Source: Amycolatopsis rifamycinica
Lineage (GTDB): Bacteria; Actinomycetota; Actinomycetes; Mycobacteriales; Pseudonocardiaceae
Assembly: GCF_000695625.1 (NCBI RefSeq)
Contig: NZ_JMQI01000062.1
Coordinates: 124,001-188,000 of the forward strand
Length of the DNA: 64,000 bases
Reading direction: 5' to 3'
Shown: piece after piece, positions 41,952 to 50,498 of the stretch
How positions within the stretch are numbered: position 1 is the stretch's first letter
Layout: each line of letters begins with the position of its first letter
The notes under the pieces: generated by a model
Told to the model about the DNA's origin: nothing
The model's input: only the letters and a program-made list of their open reading frames with translations
Databases searched by the model: none
Program-made: the position numbers and the translations under genes

Positions 41952-43412
41952 ATGGAGGACTACCCCGACCACGACGCCGTCGGCTTGGCCGCTCTGGTCC
42001 GTACCGGCCAGGTCACCCCGGCCGAACTGCTCGAAGCCGCCCGGGCCCGGCTGGCGCGGGTCAACCCCCGGCTCAACGCCGTCGTGCGCGAGGTGGACCC
42101 GCCTGCCGCGGCCGACGGGCCCTTCGCCGGGGTCCCGTTCCTGCTCAAGGACCTCAACCAGGACCTGGCCGGAACGCCCACCAGCGCCGGCTCGCGGTCG
42201 ATGGCCACGGTGCCCGCCACCGAAACCAGTACCGTCGTCCAGCGCTGGCTCGACGCCGGCCTGGTCGTCTTCGGCAAGACCAACACCCCCGAATTCGGCG
42301 CCAAGGGCGTCACCGAACCCGACGTCTTCGGCCCCACCCGCAACCCCTGGAGCACCGGCCACACCCCCGGCGGATCCTCCGGCGGCGCGGCCGCCGCCGT
42401 CGCCGCGGGCGTCGTCCCCTGCGCGGCCGCCAGCGACGGCGGCGGCTCCATCCGGATCCCGGCCTCGGCCTGCGGGCTCTTCGGGCTCAAACCCTCCCGC
42501 GGGCTCATCCCGGCCGGGCCGGCCCGCGCCGAAGGACTCGGCGGCACCGCCACCGACGGCGTCATCTCCCGCTCGGTCCGCGACACCGCCGCCATGCTCG
42601 ACGTCCTCACCGGCCCCACCCCGCTCTCGCCCTACCTCGCCGCCGGGCCGCGAACCCCGTTCGCCGACGAAGCCGGCCGCGAACCGGGCCGCCTGCGCAT
42701 CGCGCTGTGCACCGCCAGCGCCATCAACCCCGCCCCGCACCCCGAAGCCGTCGCCGCCGCCCGCGCGGCCGGCGACCTGCTCGCCGAGCTCGGGCACGAG
42801 GTGGTGGAACTGCCCACGCAGCCGTTCGACGACGCCGTGCTGGCCAAGGACTTCCTGACCAGCTGGTTCGTCAGCTGCGCCTACTCGATGGCCGAATGCC
42901 AGGCAGCGAGCGGGGCCGGCGACACGGCGTTCGAACTCGACACCCGCACCATGGCCGCACTCGGCCGGGCCACCAGCCCGGTCGACCTGATGCGGGCCGT
43001 CGAACGACGCCACGAGCACACCCGGCGCCTCGCCGGGTTCCACGAGTCCCACGACCTCCTGCTGACCCCGACCACGGCCACCCCGCCACCGAAGATCGGG
43101 GCGTTCACCACCCCCGCGCCCGTCCGCGCCGCGCAGCGCGCCTTGCTCACCGCCAAGGCCGCCGGCCTGCTGCGGCACACCCCGATCGTGGACCGGCTGA
43201 TCTCCGAAAACCTCAGCTGGGTGCCCTACACGCAACTGGCCAACCTCACCGGACGCCCCGCGATGAGCGTGCCCCTGCACTGGACCCCCGACGGGCTGCC
43301 GATCGGGGTCCAGTTCGTCGGCCGGCTCGGCGCCGACGACACACTCCTCCGGCTGGCCGGACAGCTCGAACGGGCCCGGCCGTGGGCGAACCGCCGCCCG
43401 CCACTGACCTGA
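41952..43412 (+). CDS. Amidase, amidase-signature family
   Basis: A 486-residue amidase-signature hydrolase. The Ser-cisSer-Lys triad is visible: Lys66 in FLLKDLNQDL, Ser142/Ser143 in PGGSSGGAAAAVAAG and Ser166 in SDGGGSIRIPA. The C-terminal LTGRPAMSVPLHWTPDGLPIGVQFVG is typical. No signal peptide is visible. ATG 41952 starts the family core. The gene stands alone, 85 bases after the lipoprotein hydrolase. The substrate is unknown; it is not GatA, since no GatB/GatC genes are near. Confidence 0.9.
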   Translation: MEDYPDHDAVGLAALVRTGQVTPAELLEAARARLARVNPRLNAVVREVDPPAAADGPFAGVPFLLKDLNQDLAGTPTSAGSRSMATVPATETSTVVQRWLDAGLVVFGKTNTPEFGAKGVTEPDVFGPTRNPWSTGHTPGGSSGGAAAAVAAGVVPCAAASDGGGSIRIPASACGLFGLKPSRGLIPAGPARAEGLGGTATDGVISRSVRDTAAMLDVLTGPTPLSPYLAAGPRTPFADEAGREPGRLRIALCTASAINPAPHPEAVAAARAAGDLLAELGHEVVELPTQPFDDAVLAKDFLTSWFVSCAYSMAECQAASGAGDTAFELDTRTMAALGRATSPVDLMRAVERRHEHTRRLAGFHESHDLLLTPTTATPPPKIGAFTTPAPVRAAQRALLTAKAAGLLRHTPIVDRLISENLSWVPYTQLANLTGRPAMSVPLHWTPDGLPIGVQFVGRLGADDTLLRLAGQLERARPWANRRPPLT

Positions 43413-43426
43413 CCGCGTCCGACACC

Positions 43427-43456
43427 ACTCGTTCGTGGCGGCCAAGGACTCGTTCG
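43427..43456. repeat. Short direct repeat in intergenic DNA
   Basis: ACTCGTTCG occurs at 43427-43435 and 43448-43456, 21 bases apart, in the gap between the amidase and EF-hand genes. The first copy sits inside a small inverted repeat (CCACTCGTTCGTGG). Confidence 0.4.
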
Positions 43457-43529
43457 GATCTAGTCCGGCGATTCGCCCCGGCGGCATCCTGGGTTCCGTC
43501 CGCTCCGAACCACCACGTCGGGAGAACTC

Positions 43530-44090
43530 GTGCCGGTCAACGATTTGCTCAAAGCGAAGATCGAACACGGGTTCTCGCACTTGGACGTCGACGGGGACGG
43601 CCTGCTCACCGAAGGGGACCACGTCCTGATGGGCCGGCGCGCCGCCGAGGCCCTCGGCCACACCCCCGGATCACCGCAGGAAAAGACCATCATCGACGCC
43701 TACCTGCGCATCTGGCGCGAGCTGCACCTGCCCCACATCCCCGGCGGAGGCGACGCCATCTCCCGCGAGCAGTTCACCACCTCGACCGGTTCGCTGGCCG
43801 ACGACCCCGACGCCGCCCAGGCCGGCCTCGGCGCGCTCGCCGAAGCCTTCCTGGCCATCGCCGACACCGACGCCGACGGCCGTGTCACTCCCGCCGAATT
43901 CCTGATCTTCCAACGCGGACACTTCCCCGGACTGACCGAAGCCGAGGTCACCGAGGCCTTCACCCACCTGGACACCGACGGCGACGGCCACCTCACCGCC
44001 GGGGAGTTCACCCGTGCCTGCGTGGAATTCTGGTCGAGCACCGACCCCGACGCCCCGGGAAACTGGTGGATGGGCCGCTCCTTCGCGTGA
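43530..44090 (+). CDS. EF-hand calcium-binding protein (calerythrin-like)
   Basis: A 186-residue cytoplasmic protein with three clear EF-hand loops: residues 19-30 (DVDGDGLLTEGD), 112-123 (DTDADGRVTPAE) and 148-159 (DTDGDGHLTAGE). The second hand of the four-hand set, around residues 65-85, is degenerate. This matches the calerythrin/CasA family of actinobacteria. The first loop ends in Asp, not the usual Glu. GGGAG precedes GTG 43530. The role is likely calcium buffering or sensing; no partner is encoded nearby. Confidence 0.88.
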   Translation: MPVNDLLKAKIEHGFSHLDVDGDGLLTEGDHVLMGRRAAEALGHTPGSPQEKTIIDAYLRIWRELHLPHIPGGGDAISREQFTTSTGSLADDPDAAQAGLGALAEAFLAIADTDADGRVTPAEFLIFQRGHFPGLTEAEVTEAFTHLDTDGDGHLTAGEFTRACVEFWSSTDPDAPGNWWMGRSFA

Positions 44091-44213
44091 CGTCGCTCTT
44101 TCACCGCCGTCACCGACGGCTCCACCGGCCTGTTGCCGGCTGCTAGGGTGAAAATCCCTGCCTGACCACGAAACGCGTGGGTTCGGGCGGCCGCAGATCG
44201 GAGTGGGTCTCCG

Positions 44214-47015
44214 GTGACGCAGCTCGTCGAACGGGACGCCGAAGTGCGTGCCCTGGAGAGGTCGCTCGTCCGGCTCGGCGCCGGCCAGGGCGGGGTGGTC
44301 GTCCTCGACGGTGGTGCGGGCGCGGGGAAAACGGCGCTGCTGAAGCGAGTTCGCCGGCTGGCGGTCGACCGGGGCTACGCGGTGCTGTCCGCGCGCGCCG
44401 CGGAACTCGAGCGGGAGTTCGCGTTCGGGGTGGTGCGCCAGCTCTTCGAACCCGTGCTGCCGACGGCGGGACCCGAGCGCGCCCGGTTGTTCAGCGGTGC
44501 GGCCAGAACAGCCGAAGGCTTGTTCGGCGCCGCGGACCAGACCGTCGCCCCGAGCTCGTCGTACGCGGTCCTGAACGGGTTGTACTGGCTGCTGGTGACC
44601 CTGGCCGAGCGGGCCACCCCGGTGCTGCTGGTGGACGACGTGCACTGGGCCGACCTGCCGTCCCTGCGGTTCCTGGGTTTCCTGGCCCGCCGGCTCGACT
44701 CCTGCGCCGCGCTGCTCGTCGTCACGACGAGGTCCGCCGACCACGGCGAAGACGGCCTGGCCGACGACCTGCTGGCCGCGGACGACCTCACGCTGCTGCG
44801 GCCGCGGAACCTGAGCGGCCGCGCGGTCGCCGAGCTGGTCCGCCGGGAGCTGGGCCCGGACGCGCACGAGGAGTTCTGCGCCGCCTGCCACGCCCTCACC
44901 GGCGGGAACCCGCTCTTCGTCCGGGAGCTGCTGCGCGTGCTGGTCACCGACGGCGTCCGGCCCACCGCCGACGGGGCCGCCGCCGTCGCCGCGGCCGGCC
45001 CCGACGCGATCCGGTGGTACGTGACGGCCCGGTTGCGCCGCCAGCCCCCGCACGTGCGCGCGGTGGCCCGGGCCGTCGCGGTGCTGGGCGACGACGTGGC
45101 GCTCGCCGAGGTGGCCGCGCAGGCCGGGGTGCCGGCGGCGGAGGCGGCCTCGGCCGCGGCCCGGCTGACCCACGAAGGGATCTTCGACCGGGCCGACCCG
45201 CCCGCCTTCGTCCACGCTGTCGTGCGGGACATAGCGCTCACGCTGATCCCGGTCGAGGAGCTCGGGCCGGAACACGAACGGGCGGCGCGGGTGCTGCTCG
45301 AGGCGGGCCGGCCGGTCACCCGCGTCGCCGCCCACCTGCTGCGGACGACGCCCGCCGGGGTGGCCGACCGCGTCGGGCTGCTGGCCACCGCCGCCGGCCA
45401 GGCCTTCCGGCACGGCGCACCGGAGAACGCGGCGGTGTTCCTCGACCGCGCCCGCGCCGAACCGCCGCCCCCGGCGCAGCGCGCGGAGGTGAGCCGGCAA
45501 CTGGGCAACTGCCGCGCCCACCACCTGGCCCTCGCCGAAGCCGACGACCACCTCCGAGAGGCGCTCGCCCTCGCGGACGGCGGCCGGCAACGGGCGTTGT
45601 GCGCGTACAGCCTCGCCCGGTTCCGCAACGCCTGCGGAGCGCCGCGCGAGGCCGTCCCGCTGCTCGTGCAGGCGCTGGCCGACCTGGCCGGGGCCGAGGA
45701 CCCGGGGCTGGAGCTCGAGGTGGAGGCGGAGCTCATCGGGATGGCCCGGGCCGACCTGGGCGGGCGGGCCGAGCTGGTGCGCCGGCTGGCTGCGTTCGGG
45801 CGCCGGCCCGGCCGGCCGCAGGCGGTCCTCGACTCCCAGGCGGCGCTGGAGGCCGTGCTCGCCGGCCGTCCGGCCGGCGAAGCGATCGCCCTGGCCCGGT
45901 CCGCCCTGGCGGGCGACGTGCTCACGCCCGAGCGGTGCGGGCTCTGGGCGGCGGTGCACACGCTGCTGGTGACCGACCAGCTCGACGAGGCCGACCGGCG
46001 GATGCAGCGGGCGCTGGACACCGCGGTGGACCGCGGCCTGCTGCTGCCGATGGGCATCGTCCGCGGCTACCTGGCCCGGATCGCGTACCTCCGCGGCGAC
46101 CTGGCGCAGGCAGCCGAGCACCTCGAGCTCGGCACGGCGGCCGCGCCGCCGCCGAACATCGGCCTGCCGATCTTGGAGGCGACCGCGGCGGAGGTGCACC
46201 TCGAGCACGACCGGCCACCGGACGCCGCGACCGTGCTCGCGTCCGGAGTGCTCGGCGACGACCGGCCACCGCACTCGTCGGCCCACCTGTGGCTGCTGGG
46301 TGCCCGGACCCGGCTCCGGCTGGCTCAGGGAGACCACGTCCGCGCACTGGCCGACGCCGAGATTTGCCGTCGGTCGTACGAGCGGTGGGCGCCCGGCGAG
46401 CTGTGGGACGTCCCGTGGCGGCTGCTGGCGGCCCGGGCTCACCTGGCGGCCGCCCGGCCCGCCGAAGCCACGGCCCTGATCGGCGAGCAGGTGCGGCTCG
46501 CCCGCGACTTCGGCGTGCCCCGCCACCTCGCGGTCGCGCTCCGCGCCGCGGCCGGGCCGGCCGAGCCCCCGGCCGCCCGGCGGCACCTGGAGGAGGCGGT
46601 CGAGCTGCTGCGCGCGGCGCCCGCCCGGCTGGAGCTCGCGCACGCACTGGCCGACCTCGGCCGGCTCCAGCTGCGCGGCGGCGACCGCAGCACGGCCCGC
46701 GCGACGATCCGGCGGGCGGCCGAGCTGGCCCTGGAGTGCCACGCGCAGGCCCTCGCCGACCGGTTGACGGCAGGCCTGGCAACGAAGGGCGGCCGTCCGC
46801 CCCGGTTGCGCGTCACCGGCGTCAGCGCGCTGACCCCGTCGGAGCGCCGGGTCGCCCAGCTGGCCGCCGACGCGCTGACCAACCGCCAGATCGCCGAGCG
46901 GCTGTACGTCACGGAGAAGACGGTCGAGGCCCACCTGAGCCGCGCGTTCCGGAAACTCGACGTCCGCTCCCGCACCCAGCTCGTCAGCCGGCTCACTACG
47001 GGACCTCGTTTGTGA
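44214..47015 (+). CDS. LAL-type (large ATP-binding) LuxR-family transcriptional regulator
   Basis: A 933-residue regulator. An N-terminal AAA/STAND ATPase has Walker A GGAGAGKT (residues 33-40) and Walker B PVLLVDDVHWAD. A long Ala/Leu/Arg-rich helical-repeat middle resembles TPR units. A C-terminal LuxR helix-turn-helix lies at about 870-925 (LTPSERRVAQLAADALTNRQ, then IAERLYVTEKTVEAHLSRAF). LAL regulators such as MalT are ATP-dependent activators, often pathway-specific in actinomycetes. It starts at GTG 44214 and stands alone; no target cluster is obvious beside it. Confidence 0.9.
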   Translation: MTQLVERDAEVRALERSLVRLGAGQGGVVVLDGGAGAGKTALLKRVRRLAVDRGYAVLSARAAELEREFAFGVVRQLFEPVLPTAGPERARLFSGAARTAEGLFGAADQTVAPSSSYAVLNGLYWLLVTLAERATPVLLVDDVHWADLPSLRFLGFLARRLDSCAALLVVTTRSADHGEDGLADDLLAADDLTLLRPRNLSGRAVAELVRRELGPDAHEEFCAACHALTGGNPLFVRELLRVLVTDGVRPTADGAAAVAAAGPDAIRWYVTARLRRQPPHVRAVARAVAVLGDDVALAEVAAQAGVPAAEAASAAARLTHEGIFDRADPPAFVHAVVRDIALTLIPVEELGPEHERAARVLLEAGRPVTRVAAHLLRTTPAGVADRVGLLATAAGQAFRHGAPENAAVFLDRARAEPPPPAQRAEVSRQLGNCRAHHLALAEADDHLREALALADGGRQRALCAYSLARFRNACGAPREAVPLLVQALADLAGAEDPGLELEVEAELIGMARADLGGRAELVRRLAAFGRRPGRPQAVLDSQAALEAVLAGRPAGEAIALARSALAGDVLTPERCGLWAAVHTLLVTDQLDEADRRMQRALDTAVDRGLLLPMGIVRGYLARIAYLRGDLAQAAEHLELGTAAAPPPNIGLPILEATAAEVHLEHDRPPDAATVLASGVLGDDRPPHSSAHLWLLGARTRLRLAQGDHVRALADAEICRRSYERWAPGELWDVPWRLLAARAHLAAARPAEATALIGEQVRLARDFGVPRHLAVALRAAAGPAEPPAARRHLEEAVELLRAAPARLELAHALADLGRLQLRGGDRSTARATIRRAAELALECHAQALADRLTAGLATKGGRPPRLRVTGVSALTPSERRVAQLAADALTNRQIAERLYVTEKTVEAHLSRAFRKLDVRSRTQLVSRLTTGPRL

Positions 47016-47106
47016 CGTCGGCACCCGATCGCCGGGGTCGCGGACCCGCTTCTTTGCGGTTTGAGCTGAAACAGGTGCCACAAGTGGTATTTGATGAGTC
47101 CCCGAC

Positions 47107-47126
47107 CGTATAGGCCATTATACAAT
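47107..47126. repeat. 20-bp dyad repeat, copy B
   Basis: CGTATAGGCCATTATACAAT matches copy A (35343-35362) at 17 of 20 positions and keeps GTATA-N6-TATAC. It lies between two convergent gene ends, so it does not sit before an obvious protein gene. A minus-strand TATAAT is embedded in it. Confidence 0.6.
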
Positions 47127-47157
47127 GAGGATCACGCCGCCGAGACCTCGGGCTTGG

Positions 47158-47556
47158 TCAGTCCCCGACGTGGCGATGGCCGAGATCCCGCGCGGTCCGG
47201 GGCCGGATCCCTGGCTGGGTGCTGGCGGGGTCGAGAGTGTCCAGGATCAGGTCGGCCCAGTTGGTGCCGGCGAGCCAGCCCTTGCCCATCAGGTGCGCGG
47301 TCCAGTGCAGGTAGGCCGGCCAGGTCCGGATCCGCTCCACCGCGATCCGGTACCCCTCGCCGGGCGCGCACTCCTCGTGGGTGACCCGCCAGCGGGCGCG
47401 GGTGTCCGGCGCGGCGAGCAACTCCTCGATCAGGAACTGGCCCTCGTCCGGCGGCTCGGGCGTCGCCGTCTCCGGACGGCACCACACGGCGCCGTCGCCG
47501 TCGTCGATCAGCTGCAGGCACACGTCGCACACCGCCAGCAGATCCGGGCCCGTCAT
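47158..47556 (-). CDS. Hypothetical protein with CxxC motif
   Basis: A 132-residue soluble protein beginning DLLAVCDVCLQLIDDGDG, so a CxxC pair lies at residues 10-13. Trp-rich central segments follow (ARWRVTHEEC, RTWPAYLHWTAHLMGKGWLAGTNWADLI). The N-terminal Cys pair and the later His-x-x-Cys could bind zinc. No family is recognised. It converges on the LuxR gene. It may share a transcript with no one: the next minus-strand gene upstream begins over 100 bases away with its own stop at 47684. Confidence 0.68.
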   Translation of the reverse strand: MTGPDLLAVCDVCLQLIDDGDGAVWCRPETATPEPPDEGQFLIEELLAAPDTRARWRVTHEECAPGEGYRIAVERIRTWPAYLHWTAHLMGKGWLAGTNWADLILDTLDPASTQPGIRPRTARDLGHRHVGD

Positions 47557-47683
47557 GGCTGAGGCCGGACCAGCCGGCCGGCGTCGCTGCCCGGCTCGAC
47601 AACGTACGGCGGGGTTGTCTGCGTCAACCCGCTCTCCCCTCCCCGCACCGGCGGCAAACCGGCGGCGATACTCTCGAGTCCTT

Positions 47684-48397
47684 TCAGGCGGTGTGGAAGG
47701 GTGCGCTCGCCGATTTCACGGAGCTCTTGCCGACCGCGGTGATCGTGGTGTCGAAACTGGGCGGCGGCGCGCTCTGCGGGATGGTGACCGATGCGGAGAA
47801 GCTGCCGTTGCCGTCGGCTTCGACCTGCGCGACGAGCGTGGCGTGGACCGTGATGTCGACCATTTCGTTCGCCCAGAACTCCTTGCCGACGACGGTGACT
47901 TTCTGCCCTTTCCGCGCGCTGTTGCGGGAAAGTGTGAGCGACGGGGTTTCGTTGACTTGTTTTTTCTGCCACTCCTGCATGGCCCGGTCGGCTTGCTGCT
48001 CGAATCCGGCGACCTGGGCCCGCTCCGGATCGGCCGGCGGTGACGCGGTCTTCGCGATCTCCATGCAGTCCTTGACGATCTGCAGCGCGACGGGAGTGTT
48101 CTCCTGCTTGCTCTTCTCGTAGCCGAGCTGCAGCCCGGCGTCCGCGACCACCTTGAACGTCCCGCTCACCTTGCCGTCGAGCTTGGTGGCCACGTTGACG
48201 CCTCGATCCTTCGTGCAGACGACGTATTGGGCCGCCATGTCGCTCAGGCACACGCCCTCGTAGGCCTGCGTCCCGGCCGCGCAGGCAGGGGCGGGCGCAC
48301 AGCCGGGAACGACCGTCATCGCCAGCGCCAAGAACAGCGTCAGTACCGCTGTCCGGAAACGGCGAAATCTCTGCGCGTTGATCGAATAATCGGCCAC
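47684..48397 (-). CDS. Putative lipoprotein with Ig-like C-terminal domain
   Basis: A 237-residue exported protein. The signal (TAVLTLFLALAMTVVPGC) ends in a VPGC lipobox, and a second Cys-rich segment follows (APAPACAAGTQAYEGVC). The middle is helical and charged. The C-terminal ~85 residues look like a beta-sandwich (SLTLSRNSARKGQKVTVVG, VHATLVAQVEADGNGSFSAS). GGAGGAGG precedes GTG 48397. No function is recognised; a cell-surface role is inferred. Confidence 0.72.
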   Translation of the reverse strand: MADYSINAQRFRRFRTAVLTLFLALAMTVVPGCAPAPACAAGTQAYEGVCLSDMAAQYVVCTKDRGVNVATKLDGKVSGTFKVVADAGLQLGYEKSKQENTPVALQIVKDCMEIAKTASPPADPERAQVAGFEQQADRAMQEWQKKQVNETPSLTLSRNSARKGQKVTVVGKEFWANEMVDITVHATLVAQVEADGNGSFSASVTIPQSAPPPSFDTTITAVGKSSVKSASAPFHTA

Positions 48398-48575
48398 TTC
48401 GCGCCCTCCTCCGCGAGTTCGAGGGAACAAGTGTAGTGAGCGAAAGGCCGGTTCGAGATCGACAATGCCAGGGCCGTTTGGGTGAATCGGCTGACGACCG
48501 GATACCTGAGTCGATGCCTCACTGCGGCTGTTCGGCATCGGACCGGCTCCGACGGCCCGTGACGAATCGCCAGGG

Positions 48576-49571
48576 TCAGGAGGTCACGGCGAGGCCCTCC
48601 GGTTCGGCGCCGACCGGCACGGTCGCGATGACCGTGTTCGTCGCGGTGTCGATCACCGACATCGAGCCCGAGGCCGAGTTGGTGACGAAGACGTAGCTGC
48701 TGTCGGGCGCCGCCGCCACGCCTTCGGGCTCGTCTTGGACCGGGATCGCCACCGGGGGGTTGCGGCCCAGCAGCGACACCGTGTCGGAGCCGGCGTTGGC
48801 GACGTAGACCTGGCCGCGCGGGGTGACCGCGACCCCCATCGGCACCGCTCCGACCGGCTGCGTCGTCATCAGCGTCGGACCGGAGGCGCTGATGGCGTTG
48901 ACGCTGTTCGCGCCGGTCGCCGCCACGTAGACGCGGTCGCCCGCCGGGCTGGTCGCGACCCCGGCCGGGAAGCGGCCCACCGGCAGTGTGGCCACGACCT
49001 GGTCCGATCCGACGTCGATGACCGACACGGTGGCCGCGCCGTTGTTGGTCACGTACACCCGGCGCCCGTCCGGGCTGGCGGCCGGGCTGTGCGGCAGCCG
49101 GCCGACCGGGATCTGCCGCACGACCTTGTTCGTCGCGGTGTCGATCACGGACACGGTGTCGGCCCCGAAGTTCGTCACGTAGGCGCGCGAGCCGGCGACC
49201 GCGACGCCGAACGGGTGCAGGCCCACCGGAACGGTGGCCAGGGTGGAATACGTGCGGGCGTCGATCACGGACACCGTGTCGGAGAGCTCGTTGGTGACGT
49301 AGACCCGGTCCCCACCGGGTGCCGCACCGACCCCCACGGGCGACCGGCCCACCGGGATGGTCGCGACCACCTCCCGCATCCGGGGGTCGTACACGGTGAC
49401 GTTGTCGGAACCGCTGTTGGCCACGAACACCTGCACCCGCGCGGGATAGGCGTGCGCCTCCGGGCAGACGGAAGCGAGGACCAGCAGCAGCGCCGTCAGC
49501 GCCCCACCGGCCCGCCGGGTGCCGGGCCGCCGTGCACGCGGAATCCTCGTCGCACCATTGCCGAATGACAT
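48576..49571 (-). CDS. Secreted YVTN-family beta-propeller protein
   Basis: A 331-residue exported protein. After a basic start and signal segment (GALTALLLVLASVCPEAHA), seven or so ~42-residue repeats follow the pattern IPVGxxPxGVAxxPxGxxVYVTN then TVSVIDxxTxxV, the YVTN propeller of the SMP-30/NHL-like superfamily. GGAGAAGG lies just before ATG 49571. Such proteins are surface or secreted scaffolds, often with no enzymatic role. Several repeats are very similar at protein level, consistent with internal duplication. Confidence 0.85.
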   Translation of the reverse strand: MSFGNGATRIPRARRPGTRRAGGALTALLLVLASVCPEAHAYPARVQVFVANSGSDNVTVYDPRMREVVATIPVGRSPVGVGAAPGGDRVYVTNELSDTVSVIDARTYSTLATVPVGLHPFGVAVAGSRAYVTNFGADTVSVIDTATNKVVRQIPVGRLPHSPAASPDGRRVYVTNNGAATVSVIDVGSDQVVATLPVGRFPAGVATSPAGDRVYVAATGANSVNAISASGPTLMTTQPVGAVPMGVAVTPRGQVYVANAGSDTVSLLGRNPPVAIPVQDEPEGVAAAPDSSYVFVTNSASGSMSVIDTATNTVIATVPVGAEPEGLAVTS

Positions 49572-49990
49572 AACCTTCTCCGGTTCAGCAGCCAACCGCG
49601 GCTCGTTCGAAAATGAAGGCTGTTCGGATCTCTTGATCGGACGCCTTCGGGGAAGCCGGTCGGCGAAGCGCTTGTGGCGCGCCGTTTCCCCGGCTGGGCA
49701 TCACGCTAACCGACGGCTCGGTGAACCTGCCACCGGAACAAGATCATGATCGCCTTGACGAGTGAAGACGGCAGCGCATCCCGTTGGGCGCCGCATAAAC
49801 CTTTTCAACCCGTCCGGGTGGCACCGATGGTGCGAAAACGGGAACCCACCACCATTCTCCACCGATTTTCACTCATTTCGGGAAAGGAGGACGCTCGACG
49901 AGGGGATCGTTGCCGCCGTGGAGACCGGGCGCGGGCAGCCGGTTCGAAGAGACCATGGTCGCCGAGCGCGCCGGCGTGCCGCAACGAGCC

Positions 49991-50017
49991 GCCGGCCGGC
50001 CGTGACGGCCGGCCGGC
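49991..50017 (-). terminator. Second hairpin of a tandem terminator
   Basis: A perfect 11-bp GC-only stem (arms 49991-50001 and 50007-50017) with a 5-base loop, just downstream of the hairpin at 50030-50061. The remaining gap 49572-49990 holds no recognisable gene, RNA or repeat. Confidence 0.6.
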
Positions 50018-50029
50018 GTTCCCCCGGCG

Positions 50030-50061
50030 GCCGCGGGGCTCGCTCCGACGAGCCCCGCGGC
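50030..50061 (-). terminator. Terminator of the small secreted protein gene
   Basis: A perfect 13-bp stem (arms 50030-50042 and 50049-50061) with a 6-base loop, five bases past the stop codon at 50067 on the minus strand. Confidence 0.8.
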
Positions 50062-50066
50062 ATCGA

Positions 50067-50438
50067 TCAGTTGCGTGCCGTGCAGACGATTTCCGGAGCG
50101 TTGAAGGCCCGCCCGCAGGCACGCCACGGCCCGCCGTACTGGCCGACCGTGCCCGTGTTCGCCGATGTGGCGCCGGACGGAATGGTCCGGTAGCCGGTCA
50201 CGGTGCCGCGTGCGCTGTCCAGCCAGACCGGATCGCCGGTGGCTCCGTTCGTGATCTGCCCGTGCCACCCGTTGTCGCACAACCAGAGGTGGATCACGCG
50301 ACCGTGCACCGACACGGAACTTACCGGTTGCCGGCAAGGTGCCGCCACCGACGACGCGTCGGCGTCCGCGGTCACCGCCGTTCCGAGCAGACCCAGCACA
50401 GCCATGCCGAACACGATCGGCAGCTTCTTGACGAACAT
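50067..50438 (-). CDS. Small secreted Cys-containing hypothetical protein
   Basis: A 123-residue exported protein with a signal peptide (KKLPIVFGMAVLGLLGTAVTADA). The mature ~95 residues hold four cysteines (APCRQP, LWLCDNG, RACGRA, EIVCTARN), enough for two disulfides, and Trp/Gly-rich segments (NGWHGQITNG, QYGGPWRACG). GGGAG precedes ATG 50438. No family is recognised. It could be a secreted inhibitor or antimicrobial-like protein, but nothing beyond size and cysteines supports that. Confidence 0.72.
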   Translation of the reverse strand: MFVKKLPIVFGMAVLGLLGTAVTADADASSVAAPCRQPVSSVSVHGRVIHLWLCDNGWHGQITNGATGDPVWLDSARGTVTGYRTIPSGATSANTGTVGQYGGPWRACGRAFNAPEIVCTARN

Positions 50439-50498
50439 GGTGCTCCCACCCTTCGAATTCCCGGACTGCGGGGAATTCCCGCGCCGCGACCGCGATTC

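Noticed and set aside
42881..43180. Minus-strand frame within the amidase gene
   Set aside because: Shadow of a clear amidase-signature gene.
43671..47081. A 1,136-residue open frame antisense to the LuxR gene
   Set aside because: Low-complexity mirror of the regulator; no domains or ribosome-binding site.
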